From Bryoerythrophyllum caledonicum (lineage: Eukaryota > Streptophyta > Bryopsida > Pottiales > Pottiaceae), in NCBI GenBank assembly GCA_963971425.1, contig OZ020515.1, positions 2,720,678 to 2,784,677 of the forward strand: DNA of 64,000 nucleotides, in the 5' to 3' direction. Made by a program: the position numbers and the translations under genes. Positions 23,071 to 33,320 of this stretch are shown one piece after another. Numbering within the stretch: position 1 is the stretch's first letter; the number at the start of each line of letters is the position of its first letter. The notes below the pieces were generated by a model. It saw only the letters and a program-made list of their open reading frames with translations, searched no databases and was not told the origin of the DNA.

Positions 23071-24495
23071 CGAATACTTCTCGTGGTTGAAAACTGCGGC
23101 ATTGCTGCGAGTTGCGCCCTCTCCTTGCTGGTAGCTTGGCCGTCCTGAGTTGAGCCAAATTCTTCGGCAACTCAGGATCTGATTTCCCCATGTCGGCTGA
23201 GCATGGTCGAGGTAGTTTGTGTCGTTGTAGAACTTGGATATCCTCTGCAACTTCAGAGGATCTGTCGACCAAACTACATATGCATCCCATCGCTGCAAAA
23301 CATTCCTTCGACTTTCACTGCACTTCTCGACGTTTTGCAGACGCCTAGAGGCCTCCACGCTATGTTGTCCATTGATTAGCATGAACTTGCCCTTTTTGAT
23401 ATCGTCCCATGACGTGGGCTTCCGCTGAATAGGCTCCCCATCCTCATCGACTGGGCACACGCAGATTTTCTGGCGTTGACCTATTTCTCCAAGTTGCACG
23501 AGGAAGTCCATGGTGGTTAGCACGATGCCCTCCTCCATTCCTCGAATGACGTACTGGGCTTTTGCAACTACGCATTGCTCGATTCGCACCCCATAAGTAG
23601 AGCTGTCAAATGGAAAGCACCCCTTGCACTCCTCCCAGAATAAACGCTGGGACTCGGTGACCGCCTCAAAATCTACATGCGGATCGTTTCGTGGTTTGGT
23701 CGGAGTCGCAGCCCGCGTAATGGTTGAGGTGGAGCTTCCACCAGCTGTTGACTTTCTTTTCTTTGAGGATGGCTCTCCAGCCGTTGCATTCGTTGTCGAT
23801 GGTCTTCTGCGCGGTGCCCGGCTGGAAGTTTGAGGTGCAGATGATCCTGATGGATTGGTAGCATCAGCACCAAATGGTTTAGGTCGACGACATGCAGTGG
23901 CTCCGACATGAACTAACCGAGTTTCGAATGCCGAAAGGAGTTGATGGATTCGAACCAATCGCCTGTTAACTTTCACAGCATCATCATTCGTCCAGGGCAA
24001 GTATTTCTCGAATGCCTCCTTAAGCGATCCTTGCCCGTTTCGGACCACAGAGTCGAGCAACTCTGAGAAGTCGAATTGCCCGTAATTCAAACCCACTTTG
24101 ACAACAATAGAGTGGCAGTGGGGAAGATCAACTCCGGCATCATCGAATGCTTGAACTCCGAGCACAATATACTCGTTTTGTTGCTGCTCGACAAAGGTCA
24201 CTCTTTCCTTGCGGTTCAGAAGCACATATGGGATACTGTCATTGACTTTGATCGTAATCTGTACATACTTCCCGGATTTGGAGAATGACCACGCTAGCAC
24301 TACATCTTGAAACGCCCACAGTGTGCCATAGTTTTCCACCACGTCGTTGATGAAGGGGGACGGATCAAAAGGATTTTTGAACCTCTCAATAAAGTACTCA
24401 TCCGTGGAATAATCATAGTCGTCGACAATGTCCATTGGGTCACTGGCCATCTGCAGAATACATGACAACAGGGATATGAGATATCATTTTGGGGC

Positions 24496-25206
24496 TTATC
24501 CTCGTGTCGAGGATAAGTTGTTGTCTCTCTAACATATGACATTTTGTTTTAAGTCCTTGTACCCTCGGGTCGAGGATAACATCAAATTTAAAACTGTTGG
24601 TATTCACGGTTTCAGAATTATTGTATCCTCGAATCGATGATACATTCTACGACTTGCGTTGATTGTATAGTGATATAGAGGCTAGTTATCCTCGACTCGA
24701 GGATAATTTAAGAATTAGAATGGTAGAGTTTTTGAGACTAGATCTCGACGTTCAACGGGTCTATACATCAATTTCCTAACACTTTCCTCATTGGTTTTTA
24801 TTGACGCCATGATTTTCGGTACAAAATATCGTTGAATTTCAACCAGTTTACCCTCGGCTCGAGGATACGATACAGTTTGTCATGGTATTTCCATGTATTT
24901 ATTCTCGGGGTCGATGATAAATTGGTAGAAATTCAATCTATTTGTACTAAATCATAAGTCTTTTTCAATCATATACAATTTACTTGACTGCTAAACGTCA
25001 TGGATGATTTCGGGAGCTATTTAGCATTGAATTTCAAACAGTTTATCCTCGACTCAAGAATACTTCACTATTGTCATCTTGTTTTCTGGTATGTATTCTC
25101 GGGCCGATGATAAATTGCTCGAATTCAATGATAAATAGTGTTTTTAAGCCGTGTTTAATCTTATTACTGAACCATGACAACAAGTTTATCCTCAGATCGA
25201 GGATAA
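24496..25206. repeat. P1 palindrome cluster upstream of ParB/MTase-like gene (9 copies)
   Basis: Copies start at 24496, 24560, 24624, 24686, 24849, 24900, 25043, 25094 and 25186. The first four are spaced 62-64 bp apart. The pairs 24849/24900 and 25043/25094 belong to a 194-bp tandem duplication. The perfect form is TTATCCTCGACTCGAGGATAA (24686-24706). The cluster begins 46 bp upstream of the gene's ATG, in its promoter or a 5' intron (TTCTGCAG directly precedes the ATG). A dimeric DNA-binding site or an RNA hairpin would both fit. Confidence 0.85.
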
Positions 25207-25210
25207 ACAG

Positions 25211-25680
25211 ATCCCAGGTATGGCTGCGATTTTACCAACTACAGTTCATTGCAATGACAGTGCGGACATACAAGCAAACAAACATACAAATTTGCAATAC
25301 ACTTACAGACGATGGTGTCAGTTAATTCTCCACTCACGCATAGGTACAATGTTATAAACACAAAATCATATGCAGCTTGATTCGCGGAATGCAGAATGGA
25401 GAAAGTTAGCATTTACTAACTTCGACAGTCTGCAAATACAACCAAGGTAAGCTCTGAATCTGAATGAAGTTGACGTGCACAATCGATGAGTGAAACAGCT
25501 GAAATAAAATAGGGTTTCTTTCACATCAAAGCCTCAGAAAACCCTCGCACAATGTCAATCGAAACCCTTACTGAGACAGAAACGCTAGCTGAGACAGTCT
25601 AAACCTCCAAAACATTTGTAGTTGAAAATCTGAGCGAATCACTACCAATCACAAATCTTTGCAAATCACTACGAAACCCT
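25211..25680. other. No gene seen
   Basis: This is an AT-rich intergenic stretch with no convincing frame, RNA gene or repeat. Confidence 0.5.
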
Positions 25681-26060
25681 CACACACACACTCCTGACGC
25701 GCACACGTGCTCACAAACACACACCTCCCCTCACACTCAAAGATTCACAGTGACACACACCTCTCCTCACCACACGGCCACACCTCACACCCTCAGATGT
25801 CACACACACTCGCACCCACTCGCAGGCAATCAACACACACTCTAACACAGTGCACAAACAACCTTACACTCACAACTATTGAACGCTCACACAACCTCAA
25901 AACCCTCACACGCTCACACAACTATAACACTCTCGCGCTCACACAATAAGCTACAAAAACACCCTCACGCGCTCACACAACCTCACGCACACACGCTCAC
26001 GCACAAACCCTCACACGCTCACGCACAAACCCTCACAGGCTCACGTACACGCTTACAAGC
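25680..26060 (+). repeat. CA-rich minisatellite (CTCACACGCTCACGCACAAACC-like)
   Basis: Degenerate units built from CACACNCTCAC, becoming more regular after 25980 as CGCTCACGCACAAACCCTCACA. A Thr/His-rich frame runs through it; this is low-complexity DNA, not a gene. Confidence 0.85.
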
Positions 26061-26117
26061 AGAAGAAGCCCAACGAAGAGAGCGGGAGAGAAGAGAGGAA
26101 AATTGTCCTAGAAAACA

Positions 26118-26162
26118 GCGCGCGCAAGAGAGAATGAGAGAGAGAGAGAGAGAGAGAGTGAG
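26118..26162 (+). repeat. GA microsatellite
   Basis: A short GAGAGA run ends the CA-rich tract. Confidence 0.85.
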
Positions 26163-29100
26163 AGGTGTCACGCCCTAATTCGCTCTTGAAATAGTGAACG
26201 AATTGGCGGCTCTTCAACTTTCTCACCTACTTACGAGACCAAACCAAACGAAAATTTAAAGCGTCGCAGTAAATGAATGTCCAATTATGTTTAATTTAGA
26301 AACTATACCGAAATGACGCGATGCTTCAATTAACTTTTCGGTTAATGAATGTTCGTGAATTGGAATGAATATGGGACGTTATTCATCCGTCAATTTGATT
26401 GTACTTGGAATGATTTGAAAACTACCAACTTTCGCATACTCTTGCATGATGAAAAGAATTTCTAAATTAGTTTCTTGGGAAGTTCATAAATAATTGTACT
26501 TGACATAAACGTATTCAAAAAAAATTAATTTTTGAAAACATCGTTAATAATATTAATTTTTCATTACTATTGTATTGTAAATTTCAAAGCCAAATTATTT
26601 TTAAATGGAAACTTTGTAAACATTTTTTATAGTCATTGTTCATCAAATTAGGACTCTTTGAGTCGATCTAGATAAAACTACATTAATATGTCTTTTTATG
26701 TTTTGATAAGTGTCAATTTCATGATGTGAATTGTATGTCTGTAATCAGTTATGATTATAAAGACATTGCATTAGATTTTTCAAAGTCGTCCACAAGTTCC
26801 TTTTCAAATTTGAAGTTGCAATTGTCAATTAACAATTTCTTAGAACCTATGATATACAATACAAACATACCGAACGAATTAAATTTTATTTTGTCGTTCT
26901 TAAAGAAAACTAAATGTATTTGATTTACTCTAGTTTTATATAAGCAATCCTAAGAAACACAAGAAGTTTTGATTCAAAAGATAAAAAGACATAAAGAAGC
27001 ACTGAAACCATGATCCGCGAATAGTTTTCAAATGCACATCATATTTCACTATACAATTTAGTAAATATGACAATTTTATACAATTTTCTAATTTTCAATA
27101 CATTACAACTGACTACTACTTATAAATGAAAGATTTATCCTCGAATCAAGGATAACCTTCAATTAGAAAGTCATCAAATTGCATGATTTAGCTCAAACAT
27201 TCTAAACCAATTAAATTTTATTTTAGTCGTTCTTAAAGAAAACAACATGTTTTTGATTTACTCTAGTTTTATATAAGCAATCCTAAGAAACACAATAAGA
27301 CTTGAGTCACAAGATAAATAGACATAAATAATTATATACACCATGATCCGTAAATAGTTTTCAAATCCACATCATATTTAAAACTTAAGAATATTTATTT
27401 AAGTCTACTCTTTTTAATCTTGGTATACTGCATTGTTTGAGTAATATACTGTAGAAGAGGTTTACATTCCCATTTTTTTTCCTATTTTAAGCCTCTTTGA
27501 GATAAATATTCTATGTATTAAAGTTGAAATGATTGGAAAGTTATAGAATTATAAATTAAGTTCGAAGACTTCGACATAATTTTCATATAGTTTCTTCAAA
27601 AATTGTTATTTAACACAAACTTGTTACGATTTTGCAGTGTCTCCATTGTTTGAGATTGATTAAGAATTTAGCATTTGTACTTTGATGACTCTAATTTAGT
27701 TCAAGTCACTTTTAATGTCAACTATCTCCTGGCTTATCTACCTTTGTAGAACCACTTAACGTGTTCAAAATACTTCAATATTACTAAATAGTTATAAAAG
27801 TTCCTGCTCAATTTCACACCAAAATGGCTTCGAAACTGTTGATTATAATGCAATGAGTAACGAAGGAAACAAATACTTCTATTTCCTAATTTTACTGTAT
27901 GATTTTAATAAATCATTACCAAATACTGAACTTACAAAACTTTATTGACATTGACCGCATGGATTGAAAGATTTCTTCTCTACATTCTGTGCTGTCTTTT
28001 TTTTTCCGTTTGAGTGGGATCTCCACGGTGGCTGTAGAGGCTAGGGAGCTGTAGCACTTCTAGCTTTCTCCTCAATCCAAACGAAACTAAATTTTTGCCT
28101 GAAATATTCATTTCGGAGATTTCATGTCTATAAACATAGATTTGTACATCCTTTTTGGTGAAAAGATGGAGTCCCTGTTGTTCATTAGTGGCAATATGGC
28201 GACATGGCAACGACCATTGAAGGAATTCTGGCGATGTGTAATCTAAAATTTTCATTTTTCTTCGGAATATTTCATTTTAAGAATTTTTTTCCCTCTGTTG
28301 GTTATTTTACGCAAAAAAAAAGGCTGATTCAGTGGATCAACAAAGTTCTTTGACTTCTGTTGTTGTGAAATACTTGCACTATTAATGGGATTCTAAATGC
28401 ATTACCATCATGTTAAGCATGATTCTAGTTCCTTATCATGTGTGAATAATCTAAATGTCAACAGAAAGTTCTATGAAGAATTTGGAGCTGCGCGGAGTCT
28501 ATATTTTTTACTTTTAGTGGTACTCACTTTTGAACCACAAATCCAAGAAACATAATAAAAACACCTTAACAAACCTGTGACTAAGGAAGACAGAGTATAA
28601 AAGTTCAAGAATAAAATATAGTTTTTTTGAATCACAAGAAATTTCCCAAACTCAAGAAATCCCCTTCTCGAGTGATTTTTCACCACTCTAAGAAAACACC
28701 CACGTATACGCACACCTCATAGGATTCGTTAAGGGGATAATCATACGCCTATTTTTAAGTAATTAAAGCTTAGTTGTGTACTTAAAGCTATCGTTGTGTA
28801 CTTACTCTCTTATGATAGATTATTTTAAATACTCACAACTTAGCCTACCTTAAAGAATCCTTCCTGTTAAGGCTAGACTTAATGCTACATTAATGTATGC
28901 ATATGACATTCTTTCCCATGTGTCAAGGTATGCCACTCTTCATGTTTATTGCATAAATTGCATGAACATGAATAAGAACTCCTGGAGTTCTTATTCATTA
29001 AATTGATACATTTCAGAGTCTCAAATGAGTGACTTTGAACAAAAATAGTAGTAGGAATCGAAGTCTCAAGCTTAGTGAAATGTCTCAATTTAACAAATAT

Positions 29101-31900
29101 GGACCACTCATATTCTTAAGATACTCAAGTTATGCTCACTCACACTTGAGATCCTATAAAGTACTTATGCCCCACACTCCACATGCATTTGATTACTTAA
29201 TTTTGTATCATCTCCATTAATCTTCACACTTATGATTCATGGTCCAACACACATAAGGTTACAGACACGACCTTAGTAGTTTGGGTATTTCCTTAAACTT
29301 ATTCCATGAAGAATAAATATACAATGCATTCATAAATAGGATATTTATCCACAATTAATACCTAATGCATGCACTTGCATTTAGAAAACACAATGTCAAA
29401 TTTATTCAATGAAGATCACATATTATTGTAATTATACATATGACTCAAGTCACACAAAAGACTCAACATATGCAAATTCAATAATTTGTATATATTAATA
29501 AATACTCTTACAACATTAAGAGTCATCAACTTTCACGTAAAGCTAGGGCTCACTCCAATCTTCCTCTGGCAAGGAATTGCTATGGTAATGGCCAAGAATG
29601 CTACAAATTCAAGTTAGTCATTCTACTCAACATCCAAGAGGTATAGCTCTTGGGAAGAGGTTTTCCCTATCATTAACCATTAAGATTAATTCCACTAAAT
29701 ATTCACATCTCTTCATATGTAATCAATGTGAAAAGATACAGTCTACCCAAAGGGTGCGAGTTCAACCCATTTCCCATTATTCCCAAATTCTTGGATATGA
29801 AATGGTTACTTTTTAATTAAATAACTACTTAGTGTAAACTTCATCATTAATTATTTCGTTCTCCATACATCTACAACCCTTTTTACACTTAATTTTCAGA
29901 AAAGAGCAGTATTTGTCATTTTGGCTCTACACTCCTCCAAGGAGATTTTGGTCTTTCGGGGTTAAGTATAGATTTCCTACAAGAGCTACAACAAGCTACA
30001 AAGTGTAATTTCATCTAATATTTTATAAAAACATTTCATTATAGTTTTTATAAAAGTATTATGAAATATATATTTTTCTAAAGTAGGAATGATCTAACAA
30101 CAATTGGTTGTGTTTAAAATCAAGTTTATAACAATATGACATTTAGGATTATTGATATCATTTAATAGTTTTCTTTCTTCCAATGGTACAGAAAAGAGTA
30201 CAATGTAAGTTTGTGTTTGTCATAACTTTATTTGTTTTAAAAATTAGCATGTGATATTTTGATTCTATATAATTTCTCTTTGACTTACATTTAATTTCTC
30301 CATTGATTGATAATTTGATTTTTCTAGAATTGTTTGGTGTTCTTTTATACTATTCTTTTGAAAATCTATTGTAGTGCCTGCTTGGTTTAGATTCTAGAGC
30401 AATTTCAACCTTGAACATTTACAAAATATTTGAAGTTCTATTCAAGATTTATTTTGTTTAAAAATAAATAAATATTAGTTATAATTTTCCTTACTACCTA
30501 ATTTAAGGTTCGACTTATTTTCAAAGTTTGTGAACAAAACTGATCATTTTTCCTCTTCTTCATCAACTTTGAAGAACAAATATGTGTGTGACATAAGTCC
30601 AGTGGACATGGACTTAGTGGTGCCAGAATCAACCAAACACTTTATTCACGCCAGCCCTTCGAACAGAAGTTCTTCTTTTTCTTGTGTGTGACATAAAACA
30701 TTTATCATCCTCCTTAAAAACCTCATGTAATATGACTTGATAAATTGAATTATAATATACTTAACTTATACAATTTAAAACAAATGTACATATTATACGA
30801 CAAATCCTTGTTTTTTAAAGTTGACATTGCACTTGATTTTTCAAAGTGGTCCACAAATTGCTTTTCAAATTTAAAGTTGCAATTGTCAATTAACAATTTC
30901 TTACAACTTACAATCCACAATACAAACATACGAAACCAATGAAATTTCATTTCAGTTGTTCTTAAAGAAAACTACATGTATTTGATTTGCTAATAATAGT
31001 TTTACATTAGCAATTATAAGAAAAACAATAAGACTTAAGTTAGAAGATAAAAAGACATAAAGAATTACAGACAGTGCCATGATCCATGAATAGTTTTCAA
31101 ATTCCCCTCATATTTCACTATACAAATTAGTGATTTAAATAACAATTTTATACCATTTTCTAATTTTCTATACTTTGCAATTCACTACTAATTATAATTG
31201 GAAAACTTATCCTCAAATCAAGGATAACCTTTAATTAGAAAGTTATCCAATTGCATGAATTAGTTTAAAATAGGTTTGACTTATTTTTAAAGATTGTGAA
31301 CAAATTTTAATAATTTTTCCCCTTCTTCGTCAACTTTGAAGAACAAATATATATGTGACATAAGTCTGGTGGACATGGACTTAGCAGTGGATCAAAAAAA
31401 CACTTTATTCACGCCGCCCTTCGAACTAGAGTTCTTCTTCTTCTTGTGTGTGACAAAGAACATTTATCAACTTACTTAAATATAATCAGAAGTTGATAAA
31501 AACATCGAATTTTTATCAATGAAACGAAGAAAGCTTTAATGAATATACAATTTTTTTTAAGACAAAATTAAATTTCCCAATTTTCTTATTTTAAAAACAA
31601 GACTAAAACAAACTATATAGGTCAAAACTTGTAATACTCGAAGAGTTATTTTCTTTAAATAGATTCTGATTTTAGAAGGATTTTTTTTAATTAAAAACAA
31701 TTTCTTAAAAACTACTTTAGCAGATATTTGTTATTTTTGATTACTTTTTTACATAGGCAACCGAATATGACTTTCAGTTTTTCATTCATTTTAACATCCG
31801 ATTTTGTCAAAACGAATCTCATTTTGTCTTATTCGGGTTGGTCGCAACCCTATATTGAGGTGACTCGACAACTTAAAAAGGTCACCATAAAAGATGTGAC
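26163..31900. other. AT-rich gene-less spacer with diverged duplications
   Basis: No coding gene is supported in 5.7 kb; frames are short and AT-driven. A diverged segmental duplication pairs about 26740-27195 with 30800-31270, with a third partial copy at 27196-27390. A second pair is 30590-30710 and 31345-31470 (shared core ACACTTTATTCACGCC). Each of the long copies carries one P1 palindrome (27135-27155; 31207-31227), both decayed in the right arm (CAAGGATAA). Confidence 0.65.
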
Positions 31901-32029
31901 AAAAATACTTTGTTTTCCCGCCCAAAAATGCAGCCGTTAGAAAAAGTCTTTCAAGTTTCCCGCCCACCTCCGTTTTTTGTGCACCGAAGTCCATAACGAC
32001 ATTCTGACTTTCCCCTGGAAATACTCATT

Positions 32030-32107
32030 TCCAACTCTTCCCTCTCTGAAGCTCTCTGTGCCTCGCCTCCACTTCCACTTCTGTGCTTCCGTTCTTGCCT
32101 CTCCTCA
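32030..32107 (+). promoter_or_regulatory. Possible 5' untranslated exon of the DUF7869-like gene
   Basis: A pyrimidine-rich leader-like stretch ends in TCCTCA|GTAAGA, a plausible donor, and CTTGAAG directly before the ATG at 33321 could be the acceptor. If so, the P1 cluster at 32434-33211 lies in a 5'-UTR intron. This is inference from splice-site appearance only. Confidence 0.25.
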
Positions 32108-32433
32108 GTAAGATACTGAACTGGTTATTATTTTTCCAGGTCGTTTTTGGGGACACGAATCTTTTGGCTTGATTTTTAGGGCAGGAGTGTAAGTGTGGCT
32201 GTACTTCTTATGTGGTTGTTTTACTTGCTGGTTGGTTGAAATCATTTTTATTTTCTATTTGCCTGTGTCGCATCGGACATTTCAAGGTTTTCTCTTCTGC
32301 TTTCTGAGCAAGAGTACAGGTCTCCCCATCACACGTTATTCAGTGATATTGACCTCTTCAGCTGTTCTTGTTCGTCTCTAAATTAAATCTCTATCTGTGA
32401 CACTCCGCATATTACGGATTCACTGTAGCAGTG

Positions 32434-33211
32434 TTATCCTCGGGTCGAGGATAGCCTGAACTCACATAATCGAATCAAATTCATCACATATGAGACATGA
32501 CCTATGAGGATTATCCTCGACTCGAGAATAATAATATTAAATCTTCAAAGTGTAAAGAACTGTAAGAATTGGCGAATGAAATTGAAAAAAACAATTATCC
32601 TCGATTCGAGAATAATCGATGTTGATTCGATAGAAGCCAAAATGACTAAATCATGAATTCATCTGCTAAATCATGGTATGGGTCACGTCAGTCTTTGCTC
32701 ATAATGGCTGGATTACCCTTCACGTGTGTTATCCTCGAATCGAGGATAACAAACTTATATATACAAATATTGGACCACTAAATTTATGATGGTTATTCTC
32801 GAGTTGAGAATACCCAACTTTGAGTTCAATATCATCTCAGAGTAATGTTTAGTGTAGACAGTGTAGTGGGAAACGCCTATGTCATTCTAACAGTTCTGTT
32901 CTATAGTTATCATTCGCAGTATGATCCTCGGGTCGAGGATATCACGGTGAGGCTTCGTGGTGTCTGTCATGATAATTTAACAAGAGATTGGATCGATGCA
33001 ATTTTGCAATAATTTAGATAATTTATCCAATCCGAATGGTGATAACTAATTTTTGAACGCTGATCTTCGATCGAAGTGTAGTGCGAATTTGGTGTGTTTT
33101 CTTCGGGTAGAAATATGGTGTGTTGTTATTTCCGACTGTGGTATTATCGAACGTTCCCCTTATTTAGTGGTCATACATTCATTATCTGGAATTATCCTCG
33201 TGTCGAGGATA
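32434..33211. repeat. P1 palindrome cluster upstream of DUF7869-like gene (7 copies)
   Basis: Copies start at 32434, 32511, 32595, 32729, 32793, 32923 and 33192, between 110 and 890 bp upstream of the ATG. Forms include TTATCCTCGAATCGAGGATAA (32729-32749) and TTATTCTCGAGTTGAGAATA (32793-32812), where both arms changed together (CC to TC on the left, GG to GA on the right). The arrangement mirrors the cluster at 24.5-25.2 kb. Confidence 0.85.
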
Positions 33212-33320
33212 GTCATATCTTATTTATGTCTATCTCCTCTCATTAGAGCTGTCCTTTACTTATTTGTCGATTTTTTTTGGATAATTAACCCACTGTCCTT
33301 TTCATTGTGATATCTTGAAG

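Larger units (their letters stand above)
19812..24450 (-). pseudogene. ParB-like / DNA-methyltransferase-like multidomain gene, decayed
   Basis: Three exons in phase 0: 24450-23071 (donor TTCG|GTAAGC), 22927-21615 (acceptor ATATGCAG, donor AAG|GTAATT) and 21390-19812 (acceptor TTTATCAG). Exon 1 encodes an unrecognised N-terminal domain, a basic KKRK linker and a ParB/sulfiredoxin-like domain with LINGQHSVEAS (about residue 360), then AYVVW and a helix with YNDTN. Across the exon 2/3 junction, AFSKP, VFGVFCGSK, MFGTSFNG and DKDYRN align with the end of N4/N6 DNA methyltransferases (SKPGD, DPFxGSGTT, GRRFIGIE, DPEY), with the glycine of motif I lost. Exon 3 continues as a coiled coil (MEMKDKEDMVDRLEE) and a disordered tail. 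Frameshifts near 22640, 22070, 21945 and 20980 and TAG codons at 22320-22322 and 20373-20375 break it. Some breaks could be sequencing errors. Function unknown; a nuclear DNA-associated role is inference. Confidence 0.6.

Noticed and set aside
25707..26178. Thr/His-rich and Glu/Arg-rich frames
   Set aside because: CA and GA low-complexity tracts without coding signatures.
20015..33211. P1 palindromes as a CRISPR array
   Set aside because: Spacing is irregular (51-4000 bp), copies lie in introns and exons of a eukaryotic locus, and no cas genes exist.
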